The notes: generated from the letters alone by a model not told the origin. Counted from the first letter of the stretch, positions 12,170 through 21,380 are shown. The stretch: 64,000 nucleotides of DNA from Azolla caroliniana (GCA_043228905.1 JBHGNT010000007.1:16740001-16804000); one strand, 5' to 3'. Program-made: numbers and translations.

Positions 12170-12654
12170 ATTGGCGGCGCGATAATTTATTATCACGCGT
12201 CCGTTTCGGTAGAAAGCACGATGACCCTCTTTACGAGCTTGTATGACTCGTGGCATACAAGTTTTACGATGCTCAATTTGCATCTTGCTCAGGTCTTCAT
12301 CGAGGTAGATAGGGTCTCCCCGCCCAATCCTCGAAGAATTGGTCTCTTTTTAAAAAAGGCGATTCTAGATTCTGAGTCCTTAAACTAAAGGACTAAAGCT
12401 CTTTTCCTAGTGGTGTCACGTCCTACCCTCCAAGTTTTAGTGATTGGTAGGGCTTCGTACCCCAAAATTTTCCCTAATGTTTGTGCACCTTCGTCGGGAG
12501 ATGCCCCTAACTTGAGCTCAGTAACTCGTACATTTAGGCGTCGAGCTTGACGCATTTTTTTCTCAAGGGTAGTGTTTACAATGTTTTCATCCTTTAGTTC
12601 TTTTTTAATATTACGTTTTACTACATCAACCCACCCAGTTTTTGCTAATTCCAT
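12170..12654 (-). pseudogene. LINE ORF1 remnant
   Basis: ORF1 of LINEs is an RNA-binding, coiled-coil chaperone. The minus-strand reading begins MELAKTGWVDVVKR, has an alpha-helical charged segment, then RLNVRVTELKLG and, after a stop at 12385, FKDSESRIAFFKKR, YLDEDLSKMQIEHRKTCMP and FYRNGRVIINYR near 12180. The last blocks resemble the C-terminal half of L1-type ORF1 proteins. The N-terminus is probably cut off at the LTR junction near 12690. Confidence 0.65.
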
Positions 12655-12689
12655 ATCGCTTTTAACCTCTTCCTTAACCTTTTTGATCT

Positions 12690-13097
12690 CTCAAGGAGAG
12701 AGAGAGATAGATATTTCACCATCTTCCCTAGATGTCTCAAGGAGAGAGAGAGAGAGAGAGAGACAGAGGGAGGGAAGATATTCTACCATCTTCCCTAGAT
12801 GTCTCAAGGAGAGAGAGAGAGAGAGAGAGAAATAGAAAGTATTTTCTATTGTAACTATCGAAGGTGAAGATAGAGCTCGAGGTCGTTGCCTCTTAGTCTC
12901 CCATTGTACCCTTCCTCTCTCATAGTGATAGTCGGAGTCTGTGGGCTCTCGTGGTTTTTCCCGATTAGGGTTTTTTTCCACATTAACATCTTGTGCCGTC
13001 TCTTTTATCTTGTAAAGTGCATTCTATCTATTGTTTTATTTCTATTTCTTCCATTATGTGATTGAGACTCGGTTGTGGCTAAGCCTTATTCCTATCA
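12690..13097 (+). repeat. Truncated copia LTR (R-U5 part)
   Basis: It contains the GAGGTCGTTGCCTCTTAG, CTCGTGGTTTTTCCCGATTA and AGGGTTTTTTTCCAC words found near the ends of the copia-C and copia-A LTRs, and ends in CTATCA just before a primer-binding site. The first half of the LTR is missing. Its start holds about three copies of a roughly 60-70 bp unit (TCAAGGAGAGAG..ACCATCTTCCCTAGATG), each with a GA microsatellite. Confidence 0.75.
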
Positions 13098-13100
13098 ATA

Positions 13101-13112
13101 TGGTATTAGAGC
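13101..13112 (+). other. Primer-binding site (initiator tRNA-Met type)
   Basis: TGGTATTAGAGC differs by one base from TGGTATCAGAGC, the usual copia site complementary to the 3' end of initiator tRNA-Met. It lies 3 bases after the LTR end. Confidence 0.8.
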
Positions 13113-13261
13113 ATGGAAGATCCATTCGGCCGCATGTTCAAGCTCACCGGCTCCAACTACCTAGTATGGAAGTTGAAGATGAGGGACATGTTGGTGGTCA
13201 AACATCTCTGGCTGCCGGTACATTTTGGAGATGCAAGATGCAAGACCAGACATGATAGATG
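13113..13261 (+). pseudogene. copia gag N-terminal remnant
   Basis: The reading starts at an ATG directly behind the primer site. It runs about 40 codons (MFKLTGSNYLVWKLKMRDML), clearly the Gag start also seen in copia-C at 28637, then stops making sense just before the next LTR at 13262. The rest of the internal region is deleted, so this is an LTR-gag stub-LTR arrangement. Confidence 0.8.
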
Positions 13262-13914
13262 TGTTAGGAAATAGGTCCCTCCAGATGGGAAATGAGAAGA
13301 ACCGTGTTGATGAGCAACTCGGACGAGGCCGAGTCCAAATGTGGAGCACCCGGCAACGGAAGACCCGGTGAGAACCGGATGTGGCGTACCCGGCAACGGA
13401 AGACCCGGTGAGAACCGGATGTGGAGTACCCGACAACGGAAGACCCGATGAGAACCAGATGTTGCAGGCCCGGTGAGAACCTCTCATCGGATAAAAGGGA
13501 CATATATGTAAATATGTTCTAGAGAGCCCACTGGGGCTATATTTGTAAATAGCCCGAAAGTCATATTAGTATAAATATGACCTAGGGCAAACTTAATGAT
13601 TATGATAGAGTTGTTGGTGTAACCTCTGTACAGTGCGTAAGAGAGAGTGAGTGAGAGCGAAATACAGAGATTGTGTCTCTGTTGTAACCGCCGCGAGGCG
13701 AAGATTGTGAGCAAGAGGTCGTTGCCTCTGTGCTCCCTGTTGTATTACTATACATAGTGATAGTTTGGAGTCTGTGGACTCCCGTGGTTTTTCCCGCTCA
13801 GGGTTTTCCACGTTAATATTCTGTGTATTCTCTTTTGTTTGTTCGTGCACTTAGCCCCATTCCCATTTCTTCTGTGTTTGATTGTATCAAGTGATTTGCC
13901 CTTTGGTTGTTGCC
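13262..13914 (+). repeat. copia-C 5' LTR, left part
   Basis: Begins TGTTAGGAA. It contains a roughly 40-bp minisatellite (GACCCGGTGAGAACCGGATG words, 13340-13476), three consecutive inverted repeats ending in the TATA box (13558-13583), and U5. gypsy-3 interrupts it 32 bases before its end, which resumes at 28553-28584. Confidence 0.9.
13558..13583 (+). promoter_or_regulatory. TATA box inside an inverted repeat (copia-C 5' LTR)
   Basis: Arms AAGTCATAT and ATATGACCT enclose TAGTATAA, with one unpaired arm base. Two further inverted repeats lie just upstream: ACATAT/ATATGT near 13500 and GGGCTAT/ATAGCCC near 13534. Confidence 0.6.
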
Positions 13915-14371
13915 TGTTAATCGGCTAATTACTAACTACTACCGATACAGAAGAGTGAACGTCGCTACTCAACGTTCTAACAAGGAATTGTGTTTTACGA
14001 ACGGAATTATACTATATTAATCGGTAATTACCGTGATCGTTACTTAGTTATAAATTAGGAAGCTTGCACTTAAGAACATAGACAATAGAAAGAACACAGA
14101 ATCCGTACAGGATATTCCTAACTTAAACTTATATTACTAAATAAAACGACCTTTCTTACAATGCCTTCGGTTCCCTTTTATAGGTATACCGAAGGTCTTT
14201 TCTCATCAAGAACTATTCCTACATACTATCAAGAATTACAAAATTATCTAACTAACTTAGTTCTCTTCGTTTACTGCTGAGTCATTGATCCGAACAGTCG
14301 ATCCGAACCGACTCCGTTTTCGACGCTTTCCCACTTGTTCGGTAAAACTGACTGTCCGGGTCCGGGTAACA
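13915..14371 (-). repeat. gypsy-3 3' LTR
   Basis: 457 bp, TGTTA to TAACA. On the minus strand it has a TATA box (CCTATAAAAGG, 14175-14184) between CCTTCGGT (14164-14171) and ACCGAAGG (14188-14195), an 8-bp perfect inverted repeat. The internal sequence next to it (14372-14415) is not purine-rich, so the expected polypurine tract is not evident. Confidence 0.9.
14164..14195 (-). promoter_or_regulatory. TATA box inside an 8-bp inverted repeat (gypsy-3 LTR)
   Basis: Perfect arms CCTTCGGT and ACCGAAGG flank a minus-strand CTATAAAAG. The same arrangement is present in the other gypsy-3 LTR at about 28344-28375. The TATA orientation agrees with minus-strand genes. Confidence 0.65.
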
Positions 14372-14415
14372 CTTGGCACGTCCGTGGGCTAGGACCTTGT
14401 CCAGCGAACCCACGC

Positions 14416-14778
14416 CTATTCCTGTAGCTCTTCATCCGAATCGTTCAGAATATCAAAAATCGAAGGCTCTTCTGGCCTTGGATGTATTCCATCTATATCT
14501 TCCTCTTCATCTTCATCTGTGTCACAGTCGTCATTCGGAGCAGGTTTTGAATGTTGTGACTCGGTTGGCTGCTCTGGTTCACTTCTTCCGGGAGCTTGAA
14601 GACCAGGAGTGTTGCTGGTTCTTTCGGCTTCGATTTTATCCAACTGGACGGAAGTGCCTATATCATTTTTGTCGAATTCTTGCATAATACGTTGAATTTC
14701 TTCTCTGTAAAATGCCGCAATTTCGTCCATATCTTTCATGATATCCTCTTGGATATTGTCAATATCCTTTTGTGCCAT
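14416..14778 (-). CDS. gypsy-3 small acidic ORF or C-terminus of the extra ORF
   Basis: An about 120-residue frame starting MAQKDIDNIQEDIMKDMDEI, helical and charged, then a Pro/Ser region and a strongly acidic tail (DCDTDEDEEEDIDG), ending at 14416. It overlaps the end of the coiled-coil frame in the +1 register right at a T7A5 run (about 14786-14797). Either it is a separate small ORF (the ATG is in an AAAAATGGC context), or the homopolymer gained or lost a base and this is the true C-terminus of the preceding protein. No function is recognised; no transmembrane segment or signal peptide is seen. Confidence 0.5.
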   Translation of the reverse strand: MAQKDIDNIQEDIMKDMDEIAAFYREEIQRIMQEFDKNDIGTSVQLDKIEAERTSNTPGLQAPGRSEPEQPTESQHSKPAPNDDCDTDEDEEEDIDGIHPRPEEPSIFDILNDSDEELQE

Positions 14779-15912
14779 TTTTAAAAAAACCTGCACCTTG
14801 GACCTGACGGCTATTTTTGTCGGCACGCAATAACTGTAGTTCCGCCGCTTGTGCCGTCCATAACTTCCATCCTTGCGCAAGGGATTCATCGATCATTTTC
14901 TTTGCTAGGTTTCGATGTTTCCCTATTATGTGCTGCACTTTGTCCCTAGTGATGCTTGCGACGTATTGGGCGGTTTGCAACTCTTTCCGTAAATCCGTAA
15001 TAGTGGCTCGGTTTTCACTTTCAGCTCGCATTAGTTTGGATTCGACTACATATATGTCCAGCCGTCTTTGTTCTGATATCTTCCGAATTTCGTTCAGTTG
15101 TTGTTCGAATGCCGATTTCTCTTTGCTCCATTCCTCCTGCTGTTCCGTAATTCTTTTGTTGACTTCTTCAAGACTCCGCTCTTTTTCTGTCAATTGACTT
15201 TCCTGTGACACTATATACCTTTCGAATTCTTCAATTTGTTCGGTATATGTATGATTGGCCATCTTAGCTTCTTCCAGATTTTTCTGTAATTCGTTTATTA
15301 ATTGATTTTTTTCTTCGAGAACTTTGTATTGGCCATTCTGAATGGTTTCTATTTGTTTTTCTAATTCTGTAGTTCGAAATACAACATTATTGGCCCTTGT
15401 TGTTTCTTCTTGTCGTGCTTTCTCAGCATCCTCCAATTTCTGCTGCCATTCTGACTCCGACGCCATAAGCTGTGCCTGCGTTTCCCATTTGTTTAGACTT
15501 TCTTTTAGTTCTTTATTTTCTGCCTGTATGTTACAAAACTGATGTTTCAGCACCTCCGCCGATGCTGATACACTTTTGTATCTTTCAGCCATATCACTGG
15601 CTGCTTTGCGTGCCGTTTCATATTCTTTATGAATTTCGACCAGTGCTTCATGTAATGGTGGCATTTCAATAGCCTCCCCCCTATTATGTGCACTTCTTTT
15701 CCGGCCGATTTTCTCTATCTCTGCTTTTTCTTGAGGTTCCAACACTCCTCGTAAGGCTTTCTGTATCATTATTCGGTCATTATGTTCTTGAGCCAGCCGT
15801 TCTGATACTTCTGTCAATCTTTTAGCCAACCATTCAACCAGTTTGTATGAGGTTCCGAACTGTAAAATGGCAGCTAATTCATGTGCTGCTGGTGGGATAT
15901 CCAAGTACCCAT
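14759..15912 (-). CDS. gypsy-3 extra ORF, C-terminal coiled-coil part
   Basis: Continuation of the frame at 21381-22551, separated by the insertion of copia-D. Insert plus duplicated GTGCT is 5468 bases, and taking it away keeps the two parts in the same frame with no stop (about 774 codons in total). This part begins with a short helical region (AAILQFGTSYKLVEWLAKRL) and a basic patch (KIGRKRSAHNRGE). A long heptad-like Glu/Lys/Gln-rich coiled coil follows (about 15600-14950: EKQIETIQNGQ, ELQKNLEEAKM, EQQEEWSKEKSAFEQQL). It stops at 14759. Function unknown; the coiled coil suggests oligomerisation. Confidence 0.65.
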
Positions 15913-15917
15913 GTGCT

Positions 15918-16206
15918 TGTTGGAAGCAATGTCGTCAGTGCGGAAGATCTAGAAGCATTCGATTGCTGTTCAGTACCTGCGTATGACTGTTCGTAGGTCG
16001 TTGCACAGAGAGAGAGAGAGAGAGAGACAAAGAGGCACAAAAGACACTCTATTGCATAAACAAATAATACAACAACCAACCTCACAAAGAGGTTACAAGG
16101 TCACTATATATAGAGACCGACTTAGGGCAACTACCCTTTATGCTAATTACATAAATGGCCAAAACGGGATGATGTGAATACGTCCATTATACACATGTAT
16201 TCGACA
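15918..16206 (-). repeat. copia-D 3' LTR
   Basis: Reads TGTCGAATACATG to CTTCCAACA on the minus strand. It contains a GA microsatellite (about 16010-16028) and a TATATATA core in a near-palindrome (16099-16118). The adjoining internal sequence on the minus strand, CCCATTACGGGGGAG, serves as polypurine tract. Confidence 0.95.
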
Positions 16207-16400
16207 CTCCCCCGTAATGGGCGTATACAATGGGTTATCTAAGATTACAGGTATGGACTTAGATTCTCGGACATATCAGCTTTGTTCGAGTCGGCAGGGT
16301 CCGAAGGCAGAAGACCGAACTGGTCGGGTCGGAACAGTTGAAGCCGATCATTAAGGAACTGATGTCGGTTGTCGGGAGCCATCCTGCTCTGTGTCCGGCT

Positions 16401-19400
16401 CTAACCGGACTGGTTTGTCGTTACGCCCATCTGATGCCGAAGAGACCGAAAACGGTCTGCCGAAAGACACTTGGTCATTCCATCTGCGACATTGTCGGTT
16501 GTGGATATTTTCTCTAGACCGATTTTCCCTGAAATGACGCAGTCCCGAACGAAGTGATATCGAACGTCGATATGTTTGGAGGCGTTGTGGTGAACCGGAT
16601 TTTTCGACAAGGCAACAGCACCTTGACTGTCGCTGTAGACAACTGGAGCCGAGTCATGGTCGACTTGTTGAAACGTGTGCGCCAGCCGACCGAGCCATAA
16701 AGCTTCTTTTGCTGCGTCGGACGCAGCTACATATTCTGCTTCGGTCGTTGAGGTCGCTGTGCACTCCTGAAGTTTCGACTTCCACGAGATTGCTCCATTG
16801 CCGAATTTGAAGCAGTATCCGGTTGTAGATTTCCGACTGTCTATACAGCCGGCGAAGTCCGAGTCGGTGTAACCGACTACGCCTGAGGTTCGGTTCGGAC
16901 CGAAAAGAATGCCATGGTCTTTTGTGCCAGTCAGATATCTGAACACATGCTTGACTGCGTTCCAATGCGATCGGCCAGGGTTATGCATAAATCTGCTAAC
17001 GACTCCTACGGCGTGAGAAATATCAGGCCGTGTCGCGACCATCAGGTACATAAGAGAGCCGACTGCCGGTGCATACGGTACCGACTTCATATCTTCCCCC
17101 TCCGGACCGGATGTCGGGCAGTCTCGCTGAGAGAGCCGAAGATTCATAGGGAGCGGGGTTGAAGCAGATTTGGCTGATTGCATGTTGAAACGTTCTAAGA
17201 CACGTCGGATATAGTCGGTCTGAGACAGAAAAAGATGTTGTTTATCGCGATGCCGACTAATCTTCATGCCGAGTATGTGTCGTGCCGGACCGAGGTCCTT
17301 CATGGCAAACTTCAACCGCATTTGCCGAATGAGATCGGCAAGTTCGCCCGCGTGGCGTCCAGAAATTAGCATGTCGTCCACGTAAATGATGAGGAAGATG
17401 GGTGATCCATCTTGAGCTGTGTTGGTGAAGAGACAATGGTCCTCATCGCTTTTGGAGAAGCCGATCGATTGGATGAAGTCGTCGAACTTCTTGTACCATT
17501 GTCGCGGTGCCTGTTTGAGGCCGTATAGACTCTTCCTGAGTCGGCAGACTAGATGTTCTTGGCCGGTTGCCACGAAGCCTTTTGGCTGCTCCATATAGAT
17601 TTCCTCCTCGAGATCACCATGGAGGAAGGCTGTTTTGACATCTAGCTGAATCAGCTCCAAGTTATCGGCTGCCACTACGCCGAGTAGGAAACGAAGGGTT
17701 GTCATTTTCACCACTGGTGAAAAAATCTCGTCGAAGTCGACGCCATATTCTTGTCGGAAGCCCTTCGCAACTAATCTGGCCTTGTACTTTGGGGTGGTCG
17801 AATCTGACGTCTCTTTTAGTCGATAAACCCACTTGCAAGGAAGAGCACGTCGGTTCCTAGGTAATTCGACCAGATCCCAAGTCTTGTTTGCCCGAATGGA
17901 GTGCATTTCTGACTCCATCGCCAGATGCCAGGTGGCTGAATCGACAGATGTCGATGCTTCTTCGTAAGACGTCGGTTCGCCGGCGTCGGTGAAGAAAATT
18001 CCAGGAGAGTACCTCTCCGGAGGTTGCGACAGTCTCTCGGATCGTCGAGGTATGATTGGACTGGTCGCATCGGGTATCGGGGTCGGATGGTCCGAAAGCG
18101 GATTGTTCTGCTGTGCCGAGTCGGGGTTGTCCGAGTCGGTAGTGTAAGGTTCAGCTACCCGTGAAGCTGACCGTGTGTTAAGAGCGGGGCCTTCTTGAAG
18201 GGTCGGCACATCGGAAAATGTTACCCTTCGGACTTCGATCGGTTTTTCGACTGATGGATGCATAGCCGACTCGTTGAACACAACGTCCGAACTTCGAACG
18301 ATTTGTCTGCGTTCGGGGTCCCAGAGTCGGTATCCCATTTCGCCGTCGGATCCATATCCAAGGAAAATGCATTTCCTGGACCGAGGTGCAAGTTTTCGGC
18401 GATCATCTTTCGGAATAAGGGCGTACGCCTCGCATCCGAAGATCCTCAGCTTGTCGTAATTCGGCTTACTGCCGATCCATAGTTCTTGAGGAATTTGAAG
18501 TCCTAGAGGTCTACTTGGCGACATATTGATTATGTGTGCTGCCGTGAGTAGAGCCTCTGCCCAGAAGCCATCCGATAGTCCGGAGTGTTGGAGCATGGAA
18601 ACTATCCGTTCTTGGATTGTCCGATTCATGCGTTCAGCAATCCCGTTTTGCTCCGGACTGTGTGGTGCCGTAAATTCACGTCGAATGCCGCGTTGTCGGC
18701 AGAATTTGACGAATTCTTCGGATTTAAACTCTCCCCCATTGTCTGTCCGAAGGCATTTCAGCTTTCGGTCGGTTTGATTTTCTACCATAGCGAGCCAATC
18801 GGTGAAGATCGAGAAGACACGATCTTTAGTGCGAATTGGATAAGCCCACACCTTTCGAGTCGAATCGTTAATAAAGGTGACGAAGTAAGAGGCACCGCCT
18901 AGAGACTGATGCGGCATTGGGCCGCAGACGTCCGAGTGGACCAAATCGAGGGGTCTCGTTTCTCTTGGTGCTGATGTCGGGTGTGATGCGGCGGCTTGTT
19001 TGCCATACTGGCAATGCTCGCAGAATTGATGGTCCGAGAAGGAGAGTTTGGGAATATATCCGGCTCTAGATAGGTGCGTGATGCCGGCCTTGCTGAGGTG
19101 TCCTAATCTTCGGTGCCATAGTGATGACACAGGAATATCCACCAAGAACAGGTTACCCTCTCTGAGCGTAACATGTAACGGATACAGTGAGTGTATCTTG
19201 GGTCCTCTAGCAAGCAGGAGGTTCCCCCTGTGGAGTGTCCACCCTCCCGAAGAGAAACCGGCACGAATGCCGTCTTCATCTAGTTGTCCGACTGAGATCA
19301 ATGGCCTTGAGAGCTCGGGTACATGTCGGACATTGTGGAGTACAAGTGTAGAGCCACCTGCAAGGTTGAGCTCTACTGTGCCGATTCCGATGATGTCACA

Positions 19401-20417
19401 GTGTTGCGAGTTACCGACCCGAACTGAGTCGGAGTGACGGATCGTGTATTGCCGAAATTGGGATCGATGAGGAGTCACGTGAAATGACGCGCCCGAATCT
19501 AAGAGCCATGTGCTCGATTCTTCAGTCGTGAGTAGAACTTCTGATCCGACTGGATTTTCGATTGATAGTATATTCGGGTCGTCCGGTAGTACATCAGCTG
19601 AGAAGCTGACGTAATTGATCTCCTCATGCCGGCCACTCTTCTTGTTGTTCTTGTTCTTGAGTGCGCGGCAGTCGGCTTTGATGTGTCCGGGTTTCTTGCA
19701 ATAGTTGCAGATTCGGTTATCCCGTGACTGGCTCCGTCTTCGCTGATTGTTCGGCGGTCGTGAGGAATCTCTTCCTCGTATGTTCGATCGGTCTGTCGAA
19801 CCTTGTACTACGTAAGCGTCGTCTGTTGAGTCTTTGGCGAAAGACTTTCTCCGAGCTGCTTCGGTCAGGATTGCGCTCGTGACTTCGGAGTATTTAACAG
19901 CCGTGGTTGACGCGTTGCACACGGTTGTGACGAAAGTTTCCCATGATGAGGGAAGGCTGCTCATGAGTATCATTGCTCTGAGTTCATCCTCGATTGCCGT
20001 CCCCTGAGATGAGATTTGGGAGCTGATGCTTTCGTACTCATTGAGGTGTGCTTGAACCGAATCGGATTCTTTCATCCGCAAGTTGTAGAGGCGCCGGATC
20101 AGAAACATCTTCGTTGCGGCGACCTTCTTTTCGTAAGTGTCCGACAGTGTTTTCCACAGTTCGAATGCTGTCGTACACGATTGCACCGTAAAGAATACCG
20201 ATTCCGATAGGTGCATCCGAATCGTGGCGCGGACAATTCTGTCCAGCTTCTGCCACTCAATTGGTTTGTATCCTTCTGGAGGTTCTTCATTTTCGATGGG
20301 ATCGATTTGTCCCTTGACTATGAGATAGTCCTGCATTTGTTCCTTCCAGAAGTTGAAGTTCGATCCATCGAACTTTCGTAGACTCATTTCTGACGAGCCG
20401 GATGTTGATGCCATCAA
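16401..20417 (-). CDS. copia-D Gag-Pol polyprotein (intact)
   Basis: 1338 residues, one frame. Gag with the N-terminal motif KFDGSNFNFWKEQMQDYL (residues 14-31) and zinc knuckle CX2CX4HX4C (CNYCKKPGHIKADC, about 237). Protease LLDSGASFH (about 306). Pre-integrase HHCC region (HRRLGHLS..CEHCQYGKQ). Integrase D-D-E: D in HSDVCGP (about 494), D in RTDNGGEF (about 558), E in NGIAERMNRT (about 594). Reverse transcriptase from about 829, with YVDDML near 1011. RNase H with YTDSDFAGC (about 1183) and STTEAEYVA. FINDSTRK has N where copia-B has D, but this is not one of the catalytic three. All catalytic residues I can check are present, so the product is plausibly functional in element replication. 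Confidence 0.95.
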   Translation of the reverse strand: MMASTSGSSEMSLRKFDGSNFNFWKEQMQDYLIVKGQIDPIENEEPPEGYKPIEWQKLDRIVRATIRMHLSESVFFTVQSCTTAFELWKTLSDTYEKKVAATKMFLIRRLYNLRMKESDSVQAHLNEYESISSQISSQGTAIEDELRAMILMSSLPSSWETFVTTVCNASTTAVKYSEVTSAILTEAARRKSFAKDSTDDAYVVQGSTDRSNIRGRDSSRPPNNQRRRSQSRDNRICNYCKKPGHIKADCRALKNKNNKKSGRHEEINYVSFSADVLPDDPNILSIENPVGSEVLLTTEESSTWLLDSGASFHVTPHRSQFRQYTIRHSDSVRVGNSQHCDIIGIGTVELNLAGGSTLVLHNVRHVPELSRPLISVGQLDEDGIRAGFSSGGWTLHRGNLLLARGPKIHSLYPLHVTLREGNLFLVDIPVSSLWHRRLGHLSKAGITHLSRAGYIPKLSFSDHQFCEHCQYGKQAAASHPTSAPRETRPLDLVHSDVCGPMPHQSLGGASYFVTFINDSTRKVWAYPIRTKDRVFSIFTDWLAMVENQTDRKLKCLRTDNGGEFKSEEFVKFCRQRGIRREFTAPHSPEQNGIAERMNRTIQERIVSMLQHSGLSDGFWAEALLTAAHIINMSPSRPLGLQIPQELWIGSKPNYDKLRIFGCEAYALIPKDDRRKLAPRSRKCIFLGYGSDGEMGYRLWDPERRQIVRSSDVVFNESAMHPSVEKPIEVRRVTFSDVPTLQEGPALNTRSASRVAEPYTTDSDNPDSAQQNNPLSDHPTPIPDATSPIIPRRSERLSQPPERYSPGIFFTDAGEPTSYEEASTSVDSATWHLAMESEMHSIRANKTWDLVELPRNRRALPCKWVYRLKETSDSTTPKYKARLVAKGFRQEYGVDFDEIFSPVVKMTTLRFLLGVVAADNLELIQLDVKTAFLHGDLEEEIYMEQPKGFVATGQEHLVCRLRKSLYGLKQAPRQWYKKFDDFIQSIGFSKSDEDHCLFTNTAQDGSPIFLIIYVDDMLISGRHAGELADLIRQMRLKFAMKDLGPARHILGMKISRHRDKQHLFLSQTDYIRRVLERFNMQSAKSASTPLPMNLRLSQRDCPTSGPEGEDMKSVPYAPAVGSLMYLMVATRPDISHAVGVVSRFMHNPGRSHWNAVKHVFRYLTGTKDHGILFGPNRTSGVVGYTDSDFAGCIDSRKSTTGYCFKFGNGAISWKSKLQECTATSTTEAEYVAASDAAKEALWLGRLAHTFQQVDHDSAPVVYSDSQGAVALSKNPVHHNASKHIDVRYHFVRDCVISGKIGLEKISTTDNVADGMTKCLSADRFRSLRHQMGVTTNQSG

Positions 20418-20501
20418 ATTCGGTTTCGGTTGACGAAGCTCGGTTCGGAGTTGACTACGAGCCTTGTTGGAGTGCAGCCGGTTGGCTCACCCGATATCGC
20501 T

Positions 20502-20966
20502 CTAGTCGGATTTGAACCCGAGTCGGTTCGGCTTCGGAACTTGCTCGAATTGACTTCGGTAGCTTGAGGGACAGAACCGACTGGTCTTCCCGAATGTGGC
20601 CGAGTCGGAGTGAGCCCGGTTCGCTTTGGATATATATGCCGAATACCGATTATTAAAACCGATTATCTGGACCGATTCTGCTTCGGGTGACTGCAGCGAC
20701 GAGAGAGATGGATCTAACTGATCCTCTCGAATGTCGATCAGCCTGATGAAGCACGAATTTGGGGTTGTTGTGTTGAGACCGATCTGCACCGAGTGGTTAC
20801 AACGAGCAGCGTTTGGTGACCTCTTCGGATGCCGTTTGACCGAATGGAGCACGATCGTGTCAATGATGCACAAGGGGATTTCACCTCGAGCGGTTACGAT
20901 CACAAGGAACAAAGTGCAACCTGAGGGCTTACTCCAAGCAAGAGGATCTAACGCGATGAGATGCAA
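20502..20966 (-). CDS. copia-D leader ORF upstream of gag-pol
   Basis: A 154-residue frame in the 5' leader, in the same register as gag-pol and ending 84 bases before it. The copia-B leader has the same frame (41464-41880). In both a TGA remains between leader ORF and gag start; copia-D has an additional TAG just before it. No domain is recognised. It could be an upstream ORF that damps translation, a relic of a longer Gag, or chance. The two copies are too similar for conservation to be informative. Confidence 0.35.
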   Translation of the reverse strand: MHLIALDPLAWSKPSGCTLFLVIVTARGEIPLCIIDTIVLHSVKRHPKRSPNAARCNHSVQIGLNTTTPNSCFIRLIDIREDQLDPSLSSLQSPEAESVQIIGFNNRYSAYISKANRAHSDSATFGKTSRFCPSSYRSQFEQVPKPNRLGFKSD

Positions 20967-21071
20967 ACCTGGTTTTCTTTTTTTCTTTTCTTCTCTCTTC
21001 CTCGAATGACGCAGGAAACCGAATGCAGAGACGACGGCCGACAGCGGATTGAAGGACCGACTACTGTGCAG

Positions 21072-21083
21072 GCTCTGATACCA
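21072..21083 (-). other. copia-D primer-binding site
   Basis: Minus strand TGGTATCAGAGC, exact match to the initiator tRNA-Met copia site, two bases from the LTR end. Confidence 0.95.
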
Positions 21084-21085
21084 GA

Positions 21086-21170
21086 TGTTGGAAGCAATGT
21101 CGTCAGTGCGGAAGATCTAGAAGCATTCGATTGCTGTTCAGTACCTGCGTATGACTGTTCGTAGGTCGTT

Positions 21171-21201
<31 letters not shown>

Positions 21202-21380
21202 CAAAGAGGCACAAAAGACACTCTATTGCATAAACAAATAATACAACAACCAACCTCACAAAGAGGTTACAAGGTCACTATATATAGAGACCGACTTAGG
21301 GCAACTACCCTTTATGCTAATTACATAAATGGCCAAAACGGGATGATGTGAATACGTCCATTATACACATGTATTCGACA
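21086..21380 (-). repeat. copia-D 5' LTR
   Basis: 295 bp. It differs from the 3' LTR only in having three more GA units. A TATA near-palindrome lies at 21273-21292. Immediately outside is the GTGCT duplication. Confidence 0.95.

Larger units (their letters stand above)
8410..12690 (-). mobile_element. LINE (non-LTR retrotransposon), broken
   Basis: A nearly full-length but dead LINE on the minus strand: ORF1 at the right (12654 to about 12170), then ORF2 with an apurinic-type endonuclease, reverse transcriptase and a zinc-binding tail, ending at 8426. The GVKQGCPLSPTFFGIYIDE block and the CRLCH..H..C tail match LINEs I associate with algae, mosses and lycophytes rather than the usual flowering-plant L1. 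That assignment is from memory. Its 5' end abuts a truncated copia LTR at about 12690. Confidence 0.85.
15918..21380 (-). mobile_element. copia-D: complete Ty1/copia element, probably recent
   Basis: 5463 bp, flanked by the direct duplication GTGCT (15913-15917 and 21381-21385). LTRs of 289 and 295 bp read identical by eye except for GA-repeat length. A tRNA-Met primer site (21072-21083), a purine tract next to 16206 and one uninterrupted polyprotein of 1338 codons are all present. It sits inside the extra ORF of gypsy-3. It is the same family as copia-B (proteins almost identical), and the only element here that looks potentially autonomous. Confidence 0.95.

Noticed and set aside
12572-12981. 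Frames containing long Ser-Leu or Arg-Glu runs
   Set aside because: Translations of GA/CT microsatellites in an LTR.
13340-13476. Regularly spaced repeats resembling a CRISPR array
   Set aside because: Units are directly adjacent and imperfect with no unique spacers; it is an LTR minisatellite in a eukaryotic genome.
13264-13503. Repetitive minus-strand frames (Ser-Gly-His-Arg-Val-Phe type), also at 57737-58179
   Set aside because: Antisense translations of the 40-bp minisatellite in copia-C LTRs.
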